A stretch of DNA of 64,000 bases from Chloroflexota bacterium (GTDB lineage: Bacteria > Chloroflexota > Dehalococcoidia > Lucifugimonadales > UBA2985). A program made the translations under genes and the position numbers. The DNA lies in contig JAPPHY010000016.1 in the NCBI GenBank assembly GCA_028877205.1, positions 124,001 through 188,000 on the forward strand, written 5' to 3'. Shown piece by piece: positions 20,270-30,896 of the stretch. Position 1 is the first letter of the stretch. Every line of letters starts with the position of its first letter. The notes under the pieces were generated by a model. It had not been told where the DNA came from, did no database searches, and saw only the letters and a program-made list of their open reading frames with translations.

Positions 20270-20525
20270 CTCGTGCCCCTCGACAAGCTCAGGGCGAGCA
20301 GCGCTACCGCCCCCGCTCGTGGTGAGCTTGTCGAACCATGAGCGGATTACCACGACCGTTGTCCCTCCACACGCCCTTCGACAGGCTCAGAGCCTGCCCC
20401 TGTGAAAGCAGGGGGCGAGCGGTTGCAAGCTGCTCCCGCTCGTGGTGAGCTTGTCGAACCATGAGCGGGCTATCTCACCAGATGTGAGGCAGTCCGGGCA
20501 AGCGCTTCGACGTGCTCAGGACGTG
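20270..20525. repeat. REP-like inverted/direct repeat array
   Basis: Identical 34-mer CCCGCTCGTGGTGAGCTTGTCGAACCATGAGCGG at 20312-20345 and 20435-20468, interleaved with inverted-type units (cttcgacaggctcag..). Confidence 0.9.
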
Positions 20526-21163
20526 ACCTGGATCTCGCCGAACCAGCAGGAGCCCGTCACCACAAGCCTGGCCTTCGGCTCAGCGGGTTCCGGACGCTTC
20601 GTCTCAATGCTCCCGAACATCACTGATGATTGAATGTCCACCGCCCAGTCGGGCGGGACGCGCAGCGTGACGCTTCCGAACATGACGCTGGCGTCGACCG
20701 TGGCGGAGCTTCCGACCACCACTGCGGAGCGCAGGTCTACCTCGGCGCTGCCGAAGGTGGCGGACACGGTTCCACCGGTGAAGCCATCGCCATCCGCCTG
20801 TTGATTGCTTTCTGAGAACAGGCTGTCAACTTTCAGCTTCTGGCTGGCGTCGACGGTATCGCGGCGGGAGGACTGCTTGCTGCCGAAGAATATCGCCAGG
20901 CCCAATGCAATGAGCAGGACAGGCCACAGCGCCGAAACGTCGATGCTCCACACGCCAAGGTTGCTCAGCAGTATAGCCGAGAAGAGGCCGACCACGATCA
21001 GGCCGCCCTTCCAGTTGCCCTTGGAGATGCTTACGATCCCCGCGGAAATCAGCAGAGCGGGCCACCACTTCCACAGCGACAGGTCTACCCCCGTGAGGCT
21101 GCCTACCAGGAACACGGTGCCCAGTAAGACCAGCACCGCACCCGCGTACTTGCGTCCGAACAC
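20516..21163 (-). CDS. LiaF-like / DUF5668 membrane protein
   Basis: N-terminal TM helices with LWKWWPALLISAG and LWPVLLIALGLAIFF, C-terminal beta-rich adhesin-like repeats (VDASVMFGSVTLRVP). Confidence 0.7.
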   Translation of the reverse strand: MFGRKYAGAVLVLLGTVFLVGSLTGVDLSLWKWWPALLISAGIVSISKGNWKGGLIVVGLFSAILLSNLGVWSIDVSALWPVLLIALGLAIFFGSKQSSRRDTVDASQKLKVDSLFSESNQQADGDGFTGGTVSATFGSAEVDLRSAVVVGSSATVDASVMFGSVTLRVPPDWAVDIQSSVMFGSIETKRPEPAEPKARLVVTGSCWFGEIQVTS

Positions 21164-21291
21164 CCTTGCCTACCTCCTCTAGCGCGACACTGTCGTCACT
21201 GCACGTCGCGATCCGCAGAACGATATAGTCGATTGTAGCATTCGGCGAGAGAAAGGGCCAAGCGCGTGGGAATGCCTGGGCTGGCCCGGAA

Positions 21292-24200
21292 CTACGGTGA
21301 ATCGACGGCGCTGCCCACCTCTACCTCCACGGCTCCGGCGCCAACTATTGCCTGCAACTCCTCGTGGAGTTCAGGGCAGTAGCTGACCGACAACGAGGGG
21401 AGTTCACCTATGACCGTTCTGCCTTCGGTTTGTATCCGAAGCGCCACCGCGCCCTCTCCAGGGTAGTTCATCAGCAGCCTCAGCACGCCCCGCAGCAGGT
21501 GCTCATCATGCACCGGATCGCTGGACTCCTCCAGCCTGATCCACAGCTTGGGCGCCGGAGGCGAGGCCCCATTCGGGTCGTCTCCGGCGTGGTATGAGGC
21601 GCCGTCACTGCCATCTCCGTCTGCGACGCGCGGGGATGCGCCTCCATTGCCGTGTACTATCGCGGCCGGCGGCGCTACGCCGTCGTCGTCATGCGAGCCC
21701 AGTGTGGGTGAGTCGCCGTCTCCGCTTGCAGAGGCCGCTATTGCGATTGCCTCGGACGGCGCGTTGGAAGTCGAGCTGGGGCCGGCAGAGCGTTCCCCGG
21801 CAGATCTGGGCGCCGGCGGGCCGTCGTCGCTCAGCTCGTAGGCTGAGGCCTCGTCGCAGTGGACCGAGACTTCATCGTCCCGCAGTCTCACTCTTCCGGT
21901 AACCTCCACCAGGCTGCCCTCGTACCACAGGCCCTGCGTCTTGTCGTAGGCGTTGGGCCACACCATGACCTCGACGTTGCCGCCCAGCAGATCCAAGGAT
22001 ACGGACGCGAATGGCTTGCCCTCTTTGGTCAGCCGGTTTCGGTAGAATGACACCATGCCGACCAGGTTGACCCGACTACCTTCGTTTTCGCTGTCCAGCC
22101 GGTCGCGTGAGATGATGACGCTTGGGGGTACTCGGGGCGCCAGGGCGCTGAGTGGGTTATCAGAGACGAAGCTGCCGAGCAACTCTTTCTCCCACGCCAG
22201 CTTCTCGCGGTGCTCTACATCGCTCTCAGCCTGTTCCACCGGGATGATTGGCGCCGATCCCGTTTCGCCCAGCATGTCGAACATGGAGGTCTGGCCGGAG
22301 ATCTTGAGCTGGGCTTCGCGCTGCGCCTCAGATGTGATTCGCTCCACGTTGTCCAGCAGCGAGCGCCTGCTGCCCAGCCCGTCGAAGGCTCCAACCCTGA
22401 TGAGGCTCTCCAGCGAGCGACGGTTGAGCCCCGCCATGTCCGCGCGCCTGCACAGGTCCTCCACCGAGCTATACGGACCGTTCTCCCTTCTCTCCTCCAC
22501 GAGAGGCGATACCGCCATGAACCCCACATTCTTCACGGATGCGAGTCCAAAGCGAATGGCCGATCGGCCGTCCTCACACTCCTCGATCGAGAACTGGGGT
22601 TCGCTGTGGTTGACGTCCGGCAGCATCACGCGGATACCCAGTCGGAGGCACTCCGCCACGTCGATGGCAACCTTGTCTGTCTGCCCGGAGTGAGCGTTCA
22701 TCACCGCCGCCATGTACTCCTCCGGGTAGTTTGCCTTGAAGTAGGCGGTCCAGTAGGCGATCATCGCGTAGCTAACGCTGTGAGCCTTGTTGAACGCGTA
22801 TCCGGCGAAGGGCTCGATGAGCTGGAACACCTCCTCGGCCAGGCTTTGGGAGAACCCCTTGCCGGTGGCGCCTTCCAGGAACTTCTCCTTCTCCTGCTGC
22901 ATCACCTCCGGGTTCTTCTTGCCCATAGCCTTGCGCACCACGTCCGCCTCGCCAAGCGAGTAGCCTGCGAAGGCCTGGGCTATGAGCAGCACCTGGTCCT
23001 GGTAGACGATCACGCCGTAGGTCTCCTCCAGGATGTCCTTCATGGTGGGATGCGGATAGCGAATGGGGGCCCTGCCGTGCTTGGCGTCTATGAAGGTGTC
23101 GATGTGCTCCATGGGCCCGGGCCGGTACAGGGCGATCATGGCCGAGACGTCGCCCACGGAGGTGGGCTTGAGCTTCTGGATGTACCTTCGCATCCCGGCG
23201 CCCTCCAGCTGGAACACGCCGGTGGTCTCGCCCGAAGAGAGCATGTCGAAAGTCATTTTGTCGTTCAGAGGTATGCTGCCCAGGTCCAGCGCCATGCCGC
23301 GCCGTTCTGCCACCGCGTCTCGGACGTGGGACAGGATTGTGAGGTTGGTGAGGCCCAGGAAGTCCATTTTGAGCAGGCCGAGCTGGGCTATGGGATTCAT
23401 CGGGAACTGGGTCATGGCCATGTCTTCCGCCGAGTCTCCGCGCACGGGTCGCTGCAGCGGGAGGTACTCGACGAGAGGCTCCTTGGTGATGACCACGCCG
23501 GCGGCGTGAGTGCTCGTATGCCGCACCAGTCCCTCGAGCTTCTGCGCCTTGTCGACGAGGTTCTTGAGAGAGTCGTCGGCCTCGTATATCTCGCGGAGCT
23601 CCGGGCTGGTCTCCAGTGCCTCCTCCAGGCTGTGGACCCTGCCGGGTATGAGCCTTGCGACCCTGTCCACGTCCGAGAAGGTCATGCCAAGGGCGCGGCC
23701 GGTGTCGCGGATGGCGGCCTTGGCGCCGAGCGTGCCGAATGTGATGATCTGCGCCACGTGGTCTCCGCCGTACTTCCTTCGTACGTAGGCTATCACCTCG
23801 TCCCGGCGGTCGTCCTGGAAGTCCATGTCAATGTCCGGCATCTCGCGGCGTTCCAGGTTGAGGAACCGCTCGAAGACCAGCGTGTGCTGTAATGGATCGA
23901 TGTCGGTCACGCCAAGGCAGTAGAGGACCAGGCTTGCGGCGGCGCTGCCCCGCACGCCGAACAGGATGCCCTGCCTGCGCGTGAAGGCCGCGATGTCCCA
24001 CACGACGAGCATGTAGTTGGAGAACTGGGTCTTTTCTATGACGTCAAGCTCGTAGTCCAGGCGCTGGATAACCTCGTCGGAGGGTTCCGGGTAGCGCAAC
24101 GCCAGGCCATCGCGGCACAAGCGGTCCAGGTACTGCTCAGGCGTCATGCCGTCCGGGGGCTTGTACTCCGGCAGGCGAAGCTGCGAGAAGTCCAGCTCAA

Positions 24201-25065
24201 CGTTGCACATCTCCGCGATCCGCTGCGTATTGGCGACCGCCTCCGGCAGGTCGGCGAAGAGCTCCTCCATCTCCTGCGTGCTCTTCAGGTAGTAGGAGTC
24301 GTCGGACATCTTGAGGCGCTTCTCGTCGTACTGGTTGGTGTTCGTGTGGATGCAGATGAGAATGTCCTGGACTTCTGCGTCCACCTGATGAGTGTAGTGG
24401 CAGTCGTTGGTGGCCACGAGAGGCAGGCCAGTATCGCGCGCCAGCTCAAGCAGAGCGTCGTTGAGCCGGTCCAGTTCAGGGATGTTCTCGTGACGCTGCA
24501 GCTCGAGGTAGAAGTGGTCGAACGTGTCGCGGTACCACAGAGCAGTCTCGCGGGCGTCGTCCATGCGGCCTTCCAGCAGGAGCTTCGGTACCTCCGCGGT
24601 GGGACAGCCGGAAAAGGCGATGAGGCCCGATCCGTGGAGCCTCAACAGCTCTTTGTCCACCCTGGGCTTGTAGTAGAAGCCCTCCAGGTGGGATTTGGAT
24701 GTGAGATGGAGCAGATTGCGATACCCCTCCATGTTGCGGGCGAGCAGAAGGAGGTGATAGGGAGAACGGTCGGCCGCGGACTTGCTGTGGCGGCTGCCCT
24801 GGGCAAGGTAGGCCTCCAGGCCGATGATGGGCTTGATGCCGGCCTCTTTGCATGCGGTATAGAAGTCTATTGCGCCGTAAAGGCCTCCGTGGTCGGTGAT
24901 GGCGAGTGCAGTCATGCCCAGTTCGCGGGCGCGCTCAACCATGGGGTTGATGCGGCTGAGGCCGTCGAGCATGCTGAACTCGGTGTGGTTGTGGAGGTGG
25001 ACGAACAATTCTGCCCCGGATGGAAAAACTTCCGTGATTATAGCATTGTGCCAAATCTCCGGCAC
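21292..25065 (-). CDS. dnaE: DNA polymerase III alpha subunit (start probably internal, at FVHLHNHTEFSMLDG)
   Basis: FVHLHNHTEFSMLDGLSRI PHP domain, RGSAAASLVLYCLGVTDIDPL, PDIDMDFQDDRRDEVI, YQDQVLLIAQ. Confidence 0.97.
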   Translation of the reverse strand: MPEIWHNAIITEVFPSGAELFVHLHNHTEFSMLDGLSRINPMVERARELGMTALAITDHGGLYGAIDFYTACKEAGIKPIIGLEAYLAQGSRHSKSAADRSPYHLLLLARNMEGYRNLLHLTSKSHLEGFYYKPRVDKELLRLHGSGLIAFSGCPTAEVPKLLLEGRMDDARETALWYRDTFDHFYLELQRHENIPELDRLNDALLELARDTGLPLVATNDCHYTHQVDAEVQDILICIHTNTNQYDEKRLKMSDDSYYLKSTQEMEELFADLPEAVANTQRIAEMCNVELDFSQLRLPEYKPPDGMTPEQYLDRLCRDGLALRYPEPSDEVIQRLDYELDVIEKTQFSNYMLVVWDIAAFTRRQGILFGVRGSAAASLVLYCLGVTDIDPLQHTLVFERFLNLERREMPDIDMDFQDDRRDEVIAYVRRKYGGDHVAQIITFGTLGAKAAIRDTGRALGMTFSDVDRVARLIPGRVHSLEEALETSPELREIYEADDSLKNLVDKAQKLEGLVRHTSTHAAGVVITKEPLVEYLPLQRPVRGDSAEDMAMTQFPMNPIAQLGLLKMDFLGLTNLTILSHVRDAVAERRGMALDLGSIPLNDKMTFDMLSSGETTGVFQLEGAGMRRYIQKLKPTSVGDVSAMIALYRPGPMEHIDTFIDAKHGRAPIRYPHPTMKDILEETYGVIVYQDQVLLIAQAFAGYSLGEADVVRKAMGKKNPEVMQQEKEKFLEGATGKGFSQSLAEEVFQLIEPFAGYAFNKAHSVSYAMIAYWTAYFKANYPEEYMAAVMNAHSGQTDKVAIDVAECLRLGIRVMLPDVNHSEPQFSIEECEDGRSAIRFGLASVKNVGFMAVSPLVEERRENGPYSSVEDLCRRADMAGLNRRSLESLIRVGAFDGLGSRRSLLDNVERITSEAQREAQLKISGQTSMFDMLGETGSAPIIPVEQAESDVEHREKLAWEKELLGSFVSDNPLSALAPRVPPSVIISRDRLDSENEGSRVNLVGMVSFYRNRLTKEGKPFASVSLDLLGGNVEVMVWPNAYDKTQGLWYEGSLVEVTGRVRLRDDEVSVHCDEASAYELSDDGPPAPRSAGERSAGPSSTSNAPSEAIAIAASASGDGDSPTLGSHDDDGVAPPAAIVHGNGGASPRVADGDGSDGASYHAGDDPNGASPPAPKLWIRLEESSDPVHDEHLLRGVLRLLMNYPGEGAVALRIQTEGRTVIGELPSLSVSYCPELHEELQAIVGAGAVEVEVGSAVDSP

Positions 25066-25271
25066 TATATGTTGTGGGGAATTTCGCCTGGATTTGTCAG
25101 GCTGCGCGGGGTCGTAAAGGGGAAATTCGCCGAGAGACTTAGGCCTAACAACCGTGTCAATTTAAGGCGACACTTTGAACCAGCACAGTTCCGCGCACAG
25201 ATTGGCAGGAGACGTCGCAAAACCACCTTCAGTGGGAGGCATGGATACAGAATCGCGTCGGTAGATGCGGC

Positions 25272-26126
25272 CTACTCGCCCCGATAGACGGGTGACCGCT
25301 TCTCAAGGAAGGCCAGTACGGCCTCTCTTGCATCGTGCGTGGCGGACAGGAGGGCGTTGGCGTCGCTCTCCCGGCGCATTGCCCCTGCCAGTGCATCGTT
25401 GTCGCCGTCGTATAGAAGGCTGCGAGTGGCGCGAACCGCCAACGGTGGGTTGTCGGCGATTTGCTCTGCGAGGGCGGAGGCTTCCTGCATGAGCGTGTCC
25501 GCGGGAACGACGCGGCTGACCAGACCCTTCTCCAGCGCCCACTGGGAATCGTACACGTTGCCGGTGAGAGCCATCTCAGTGGCCGCCGCAACACCAACGA
25601 GGCGCGGAAGCATGAGCGACGCGCCTGCGTCCGGCACAAGCGAGCGCTTGACGAATATCGAGGAGAACCCCGCCTCCTGAGAGGCGATCCTGATGTCGCA
25701 GGCCAGGGCTATCGCCAAGCCCGCTCCCGCCGCGACTCCGTTTACCGCTGCGATCACCGGCTGAGGTATTCCCCTGATGCGGGTGCTCAGGTCAGTGATA
25801 CCGAACCCTGGCTGTACCGCGGTGATCTCCGAATCCGGCGCGAGCAGCTCGTTGACGTCCGCGCCGGAGCAGAAGCCGCGTCCGGCCCCTGTCACAATCA
25901 CCACGCGGATGCTGTTGTCTGCTGCCACGCCATCCAGGACCGAGTGCAAGTCCGCCGCCATGCGTGCTGTGAGCGCGTTGAGCTTCTCAGGCCTGTCCAG
26001 CGTCACACGGGCGACGCGGCCGGCGTGCTCCAGTCTAACGTGGTCATGCCGATTCGTAGTCATGGGGCGTGGCTCTATAGAGGGGTGGGTGGTGCGGGTT
26101 TCTGCGGTCAAGCGGATCGGCCCCAC
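25272..26126 (-). CDS. Enoyl-CoA hydratase/isomerase family protein
   Basis: RVTLDRPEKLNALTARM, GAGRGFCSGADVNELL, AVNGVAAGAGLAIALACDIRIAS. Confidence 0.93.
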   Translation of the reverse strand: MGPIRLTAETRTTHPSIEPRPMTTNRHDHVRLEHAGRVARVTLDRPEKLNALTARMAADLHSVLDGVAADNSIRVVIVTGAGRGFCSGADVNELLAPDSEITAVQPGFGITDLSTRIRGIPQPVIAAVNGVAAGAGLAIALACDIRIASQEAGFSSIFVKRSLVPDAGASLMLPRLVGVAAATEMALTGNVYDSQWALEKGLVSRVVPADTLMQEASALAEQIADNPPLAVRATRSLLYDGDNDALAGAMRRESDANALLSATHDAREAVLAFLEKRSPVYRGE

Positions 26127-26382
26127 GCGAAAAGGTGGCGGGAATCAGGTCGAGTGGAAACCGGAAGGGTGCCTTGGGAGGCAAGTTTGAGTTGAACTTG
26201 GCTGCCAAGAATGAAAATTCAGAAACCCGCCGCATTTGGAATGAGGCGAATCGCTACAGACAGGCCTCGATTGGGAGAGCAGGGGGAGTAGGGCCGCCGA
26301 GCAGGAGGCTTGAACGCAGTGCGAAGCAAGGCCGCCCGACTCCGGCCGGAGATCCAGGCGGCCTCCGCTGCTTGAGAATTGC

Positions 26383-26523
26383 CTATGCCTTGCCGATGCG
26401 GAACATCTTGGTGCTGCACACCGGGCACGTGCCCTGGGTGGCCGGACGACCGTTCTTCATCGTGATGGCCTGGGTGTTGCTCATCTCCTGCTGAGAACGG
26501 CACTTCACGCAATAGCCCTGCAT
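26383..26523 (-). CDS. 46-aa DUF5679-like zinc-ribbon protein
   Basis: MQGYCVKCRSQQEMSNTQAITMKNGRPATQGTCPVCSTKMFRIGKA*; below the track length cutoff. Confidence 0.85.
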   Translation of the reverse strand: MQGYCVKCRSQQEMSNTQAITMKNGRPATQGTCPVCSTKMFRIGKA

Positions 26524-26709
26524 GGAGTCACCTCCGACAATAGATTGTGCCTATTCTATAACAAGTCAAGCGCAAGCGTAACCCCATTTGAAGGCATTTT
26601 GGGCTAATTCGGCAGCCTTGGAGGAGCGGTCGCTAGGCAGTCCTGGTGCAGAGGCGCAGAGCAGCACCAGCGAGGCTAGTGCGAATAGCCCCTGTTAGCC
26701 GTTCAACTG

Positions 26710-27090
26710 CTACCGGGAGTCCTCCGCCACGATGTCCGACTCCTCGGCAAGCACGAGCCAGGGTTCGCCCCACTGATCGGGGCTTTCGGTGTCCCACTCC
26801 TCGCTTTCGCTGCCGCGCTTGAATCGGAGGCCCCAGTCGCCGCCGTAGAGCAGGAAGGCGCTGCCGGCCCCGGAGTCGGAAATCTGGACGTAGTAGGCCG
26901 GGCAGGGCGTACCACCGCCGTCGCTCTGCCAGCCCGTGACCCAGTGCAGTTCCTCAGGCCAATGCGGGCCCGCGATGCGCACCTGGAGTACGCGAGCCGA
27001 TTGTCCCAGCAGCTGATAGGTCAGCAGCGGGAGGCCGGGACAGTTATCGTTGTCCTCGACCTCCAGCGAGATGAAGCCGCGGCCCTCCAA
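26710..27090 (-). CDS. Hypothetical protein
   Basis: ORF 126 aa immediately downstream of the 27093-27335 ORF on the same strand. Confidence 0.5.
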   Translation of the reverse strand: MEGRGFISLEVEDNDNCPGLPLLTYQLLGQSARVLQVRIAGPHWPEELHWVTGWQSDGGGTPCPAYYVQISDSGAGSAFLLYGGDWGLRFKRGSESEEWDTESPDQWGEPWLVLAEESDIVAEDSR

Positions 27091-27092
27091 GT

Positions 27093-27335
27093 CTACTCCT
27101 CTTCGTCAAACTCAAGGCCGAGAGCAACCAGCTCCGCCTTCAGCGTGTCGGTCCAATCCTCTAGGGGGACAGTCGCCGGCACCACAATCTCAACCTCGCC
27201 GGTGTCGAGCAGCCGCACGGCGCCGGGATCCTCCTTCCCGAGAGGCACGGAAACCATCTCGCGGTCGATTCCGAGTGCGTCCGTTACCTCGAAGATGAGG
27301 AACATGTCCTCCATACCTATGGTGTCATTTTCCAT
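27093..27335 (-). CDS. Hypothetical acidic protein, 80 aa
   Basis: ORF with upstream RBS gagtgacc weak; adjacent to 26710-27090. Confidence 0.5.
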   Translation of the reverse strand: MENDTIGMEDMFLIFEVTDALGIDREMVSVPLGKEDPGAVRLLDTGEVEIVVPATVPLEDWTDTLKAELVALGLEFDEEE

Positions 27336-27466
27336 TTAGGCAGGTCACTCCTGTGTGAAGTTCCGGCGCAGCACTGTGAGAGGCATCCCCGCGCTCCGCA
27401 TAACCGGATCATGGCGTATAGTAGCGGTGGGGTAGTAGAGCGTCAACAAGCCGCGGGTGTGAGACC

Positions 27467-28168
27467 TTGGGCGAGTTTTGCGGCAGCGACGCTTATGGTT
27501 TATCATGGGCACGAAGCGCGAGGCGCCTTACGAACAGGCTACGAGAAATGGAGAGCGGCTTGAGAGTCCGGCCCGCGTACAGCCCGGAGAGCGAGCGAGA
27601 ACAGGCGGGGAATCTTCCTCCTGGGCAGTTCGTCACCGACAAGTTCCCCGTCTTCACCTATGGCCGCGCCCCTGAGATTGACATCGCCGAGTGGCGGCTG
27701 CGGATCTTCGGACTTGGGAACGACGTCACCCTTGCCTGGGAGGACTTCGCAGCCCTGCCTCAGACTGCCGTTCGGGCAGACCTTCACTGCGTGACGCGCT
27801 GGAGTAGGCTTGACAACCTGTGGGAGGGCGTAGCCTTCCGCGATGTGATGCGACTGGCGCAGCCGCCGCCGGACGCCCGGTTCGTGACCATCCACTGCTA
27901 CGGTGGCTACACGACCAATCTCGCGCTCGAGGCGCTGCTTGACCCGGATGTGCTGCTGGCTCACTCCCACGACGGGCTCCCGCTCGCGCCGGAGCACGGC
28001 TGGCCGCTCCGGCTGGTTGTGCCGGGCCGGTATGGGTGGAAGAGCGCGAAGTGGGTCAACGGTATAGAGTTTATGGCGCAAGACAGGCCTGGCTTCTGGG
28101 AGGTGCGGGGCTACAGCAGCAGCGCCAACCCCTGGCTGGAGGAGCGCACGTGGGCAAGCGGAAGCTGA
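27467..28168 (+). CDS. Sulfite oxidase-like molybdopterin-dependent oxidoreductase
   Basis: LHCVTRWSRLDNLWEGVAFRDV, GYTTNLALEAL, LAPEHGWPLRLVVPGRYGWKSAKWVNGIEF. Confidence 0.92.
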   Translation: MGEFCGSDAYGLSWARSARRLTNRLREMESGLRVRPAYSPESEREQAGNLPPGQFVTDKFPVFTYGRAPEIDIAEWRLRIFGLGNDVTLAWEDFAALPQTAVRADLHCVTRWSRLDNLWEGVAFRDVMRLAQPPPDARFVTIHCYGGYTTNLALEALLDPDVLLAHSHDGLPLAPEHGWPLRLVVPGRYGWKSAKWVNGIEFMAQDRPGFWEVRGYSSSANPWLEERTWASGS

Positions 28169-28192
28169 GGGAGCAGTCTTGATGATCGGGAG

Positions 28193-29383
28193 GTGGCTCT
28201 GAAGGCCGGATACCTGCACTGCATCGGTGGGGCCAGCGGCGACATGCTGCTAGGCGCACTGCTCGACGCTGGGCTGCCGCTGGACGACCTGCGCGCGGAA
28301 CTCGCAAAGCTGCCAGTTGGCGGATTCTCGCTCGATGCGACCGCGGCGCATCGAGGCGTGATCCGCGGGACGCTGGCCACGGTGTCGCACGAGCGTCACG
28401 CCGTCGGCTCCTACACCATCCGCGACTTCGTCGGCATGGTGGAAGGCAGCGCGCTCTCCGCCACGGTCAAGGATCGCGCCCGCCGGGTGCTGGAACGGCT
28501 TGAAGAAGCCGAGACCCGCGTTCACGGCGAGGGCCACGTGCTCCACGAGCTCGGTGACCTGGACACGATCGTGGACGTGGTGGGAGTCGTGGCCGGGCTC
28601 TCGCTCCTGGGCATCGAGAAGCTGTACTCGTCGCCGCTGCCGTGCGGCTGGGGCGTCATTTTGTCTCGCAAGGGGCCGCTGCCGTCGCCGGCCCCGGCCA
28701 CCATGCAGCTGATCCACATGTCGGGCGCAAAGGTGGTTCCTCCGCGCGGGCCGTACCTGACGGCCGGCGAGCTCGTGACTCCCACGGGCGCCGCCCTGAT
28801 AACCACGCTCGCCGAATTCGACGCGCCGCCCATGCGAGTCGAGCGCCTGGGGTACGGAGCGGGCTCGCGGGACTCGGAGGAGATTCCGAACGTGCTCGCG
28901 CTTTGGGTAGGAGAGGCCGAAGAGACGGGTTCAAGGGCGCAAGTATCGCTGCTTGAAACCAACATCGACGATTCCACGCCTGAGCTGCTGGGACACGTAC
29001 AGGAGTTGCTCATGGGCCGAGGCGCGCTGGACGCGTGGTTCACGCCAATACAGATGAAGAAAAACCGTCCAGCCGTGACGCTGAGCGTGATCTGCCGGCC
29101 CGGCATGGAGCCGGCGCTGGCCGGTGCCATTCTGGAGGAGACCTCTACTCTGGGAGTAAGGGTCCATTCGCTGACACGGTACGAGGCGGACCGCGAGGTG
29201 ATCGTGGCGAATACCTCGCTGGGTCAGGCCGGAGTGAAGGTAAAGCGAGTTGACGGCCGAATCGCCGGACTTTCGCCGGAGTTCGAGGACTGCCGCGTGA
29301 TCGCCCTGCGGGAGGGACTGCCCCTGCAGGAGGTCTACCGGAGGGTTGAGAGGGATGCTAGGACGGAGCTTGGCATTGAATAG
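28193..29383 (+). CDS. larC: LarC-type nickel insertion protein (pyridinium-3,5-bisthiocarboxylic acid mononucleotide nickel chelatase)
   Basis: GYLHCIGGASGDMLLGALLDAGLPL, LLETNIDDSTPELLGHVQELLMGRGALDAWFTPIQMKKNRPAVTLSVIC; single uninterrupted ORF. Confidence 0.92.
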   Translation: MALKAGYLHCIGGASGDMLLGALLDAGLPLDDLRAELAKLPVGGFSLDATAAHRGVIRGTLATVSHERHAVGSYTIRDFVGMVEGSALSATVKDRARRVLERLEEAETRVHGEGHVLHELGDLDTIVDVVGVVAGLSLLGIEKLYSSPLPCGWGVILSRKGPLPSPAPATMQLIHMSGAKVVPPRGPYLTAGELVTPTGAALITTLAEFDAPPMRVERLGYGAGSRDSEEIPNVLALWVGEAEETGSRAQVSLLETNIDDSTPELLGHVQELLMGRGALDAWFTPIQMKKNRPAVTLSVICRPGMEPALAGAILEETSTLGVRVHSLTRYEADREVIVANTSLGQAGVKVKRVDGRIAGLSPEFEDCRVIALREGLPLQEVYRRVERDARTELGIE

Positions 29384-29444
29384 ACTCCGGCGGGCGAAAG
29401 CAACCGCGCGGCACGCCGCAGTCTGCAAAGGAGGTACGTAACCT

Positions 29445-30737
29445 GTGGACACCTCACGCTCGGCCGATCTCTTTCGGCGCGCCCAGGCCCTCATTCCGGG
29501 CGGAGTGAACAGTCCAGTGCGCTCTTTCCGAGCGGTGGGAGGCGGCCCGCACTTCATCCGGCGCGGCTCAGGCTCACGAGTGTGGGACGAGGACGGCAAT
29601 GAGTTCATCGACTACGTCGGGTCGTGGGGGCCGCTTATCCTGGGCCACGCACACCCAGAGGTGGTGGAAGCCCTGGCGGACACGCTTGCAATGGGGCTGA
29701 GCTTTGGCGCGCCCACCGCGGGTGAGCTGGAGCTGGCGGAGATCATCACGGGCGCGTTGCCTTCGGTGGAGATGGTGCGGCTGGTGAGCTCCGGCACGGA
29801 GGCGGCGATGAGCGCAGTGAGGGCGGCAAGGGCCTATACGGGCCGGGAGAAGATCATCAAGTTCGCCGGCTGCTACCACGGCCACGCCGACGGCCTGCTT
29901 GTGGAGGCCGGATCCGGCGGCGCGACCTACAGCGTGCCAAACAGCGCCGGGGTTCCGGCCGCATACGCAGGCGAAACACTGGTAGCGCACTACAATGACC
30001 TGACCTCGGTTGAGAGGCTCTTCGAGGCGCATCAGGGCGGGGTGGCAGCCGTGATACTGGAGCCGGTCGCCGGAAACGTGGGCGTGATTCCACCCGCAGA
30101 TGGCTTCCTGGAGGGTCTGCGGAGCCTCACAACCCGCGAGGGCGCACTCCTGATTTTCGACGAGGTGATAACGGGGTTCAGGGTGGCGTACGGAGGCGCT
30201 CAGACGCTCTACGGTGTGACGCCGGACCTGACCTGCCTGGGCAAGATCATAGGAGGGGGCCTGCCGGTGGGCGCTTACGGCGGTCGCAGGGAGGTGATGG
30301 AGGTTGTGGCCCCTCTCGGCTCCATGTACCAGGCGGGCACGCTTTCCGGCAATCCGCTCGCCGTCACCGCGGGCATCGCCACGATAAAGGTGCTCGCGCG
30401 GCCGGGTGTGTACGACGGCCTGGAGTCTGTGTCTTCGAGGCTGGCCAAGGGTATTGCGGCGGCGGCCGCGGAGACGCACTTGCCTCTGGCCATCAATCGA
30501 GTTGGCTCCATGATGTCGGTGTTCTTCAACTCCGAGCCGGTTGTGGACGCAGATTCCGCGATGGCCAGCGATCGCGTCCGCTACGCCGCGTACTTCCGCA
30601 GAATGCTGGAGGACGGGGTGTATCTTGCGCCTTCCGCATTCGAGGCGGCGTTCGTGTCGACGGCACACACGGTGGGGGACGTCGAGTACACGATCGGGGC
30701 AGCGGCGAGGGCACTGGAACCGCACCCGGCCCAGTGA
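29445..30737 (+). CDS. hemL: Glutamate-1-semialdehyde 2,1-aminomutase
   Basis: [58 protein letters not shown]. Confidence 0.96.
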   Translation: MDTSRSADLFRRAQALIPGGVNSPVRSFRAVGGGPHFIRRGSGSRVWDEDGNEFIDYVGSWGPLILGHAHPEVVEALADTLAMGLSFGAPTAGELELAEIITGALPSVEMVRLVSSGTEAAMSAVRAARAYTGREKIIKFAGCYHGHADGLLVEAGSGGATYSVPNSAGVPAAYAGETLVAHYNDLTSVERLFEAHQGGVAAVILEPVAGNVGVIPPADGFLEGLRSLTTREGALLIFDEVITGFRVAYGGAQTLYGVTPDLTCLGKIIGGGLPVGAYGGRREVMEVVAPLGSMYQAGTLSGNPLAVTAGIATIKVLARPGVYDGLESVSSRLAKGIAAAAAETHLPLAINRVGSMMSVFFNSEPVVDADSAMASDRVRYAAYFRRMLEDGVYLAPSAFEAAFVSTAHTVGDVEYTIGAAARALEPHPAQ

Positions 30738-30896
30738 AGCTGCACTTGCTTCGCCTCTTGGCGAGGAGTGCGGCAAGATCTAGAGCATCCATGTCAGATT
30801 CGTCCCAGCGTTCATCTAGTTCCTTCAAACTCTCTTCAAAGTGCGGTGATACAACGTAGTTAACGTGTCACGGGCTCTGAGAAAGGAGAGACTGCA

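Noticed and set aside
20270-20525. CRISPR array
   Set aside because: Repeats are only two exact 34-mers with inverted partners and irregular spacing and no cas genes; better explained as REP-like elements. No CRISPR-like regular array was seen elsewhere.
22210-23892. 560-aa plus ORF opposite dnaE
   Set aside because: Shadow ORF with His/Val/Arg-rich composition and no recognisable motif; dnaE is certain.
25070-25260. Short repeated gaatttcgcc/gaaattcgcc around the dnaE upstream region
   Set aside because: Only 9-10 nt and likely chance or minor promoter features.
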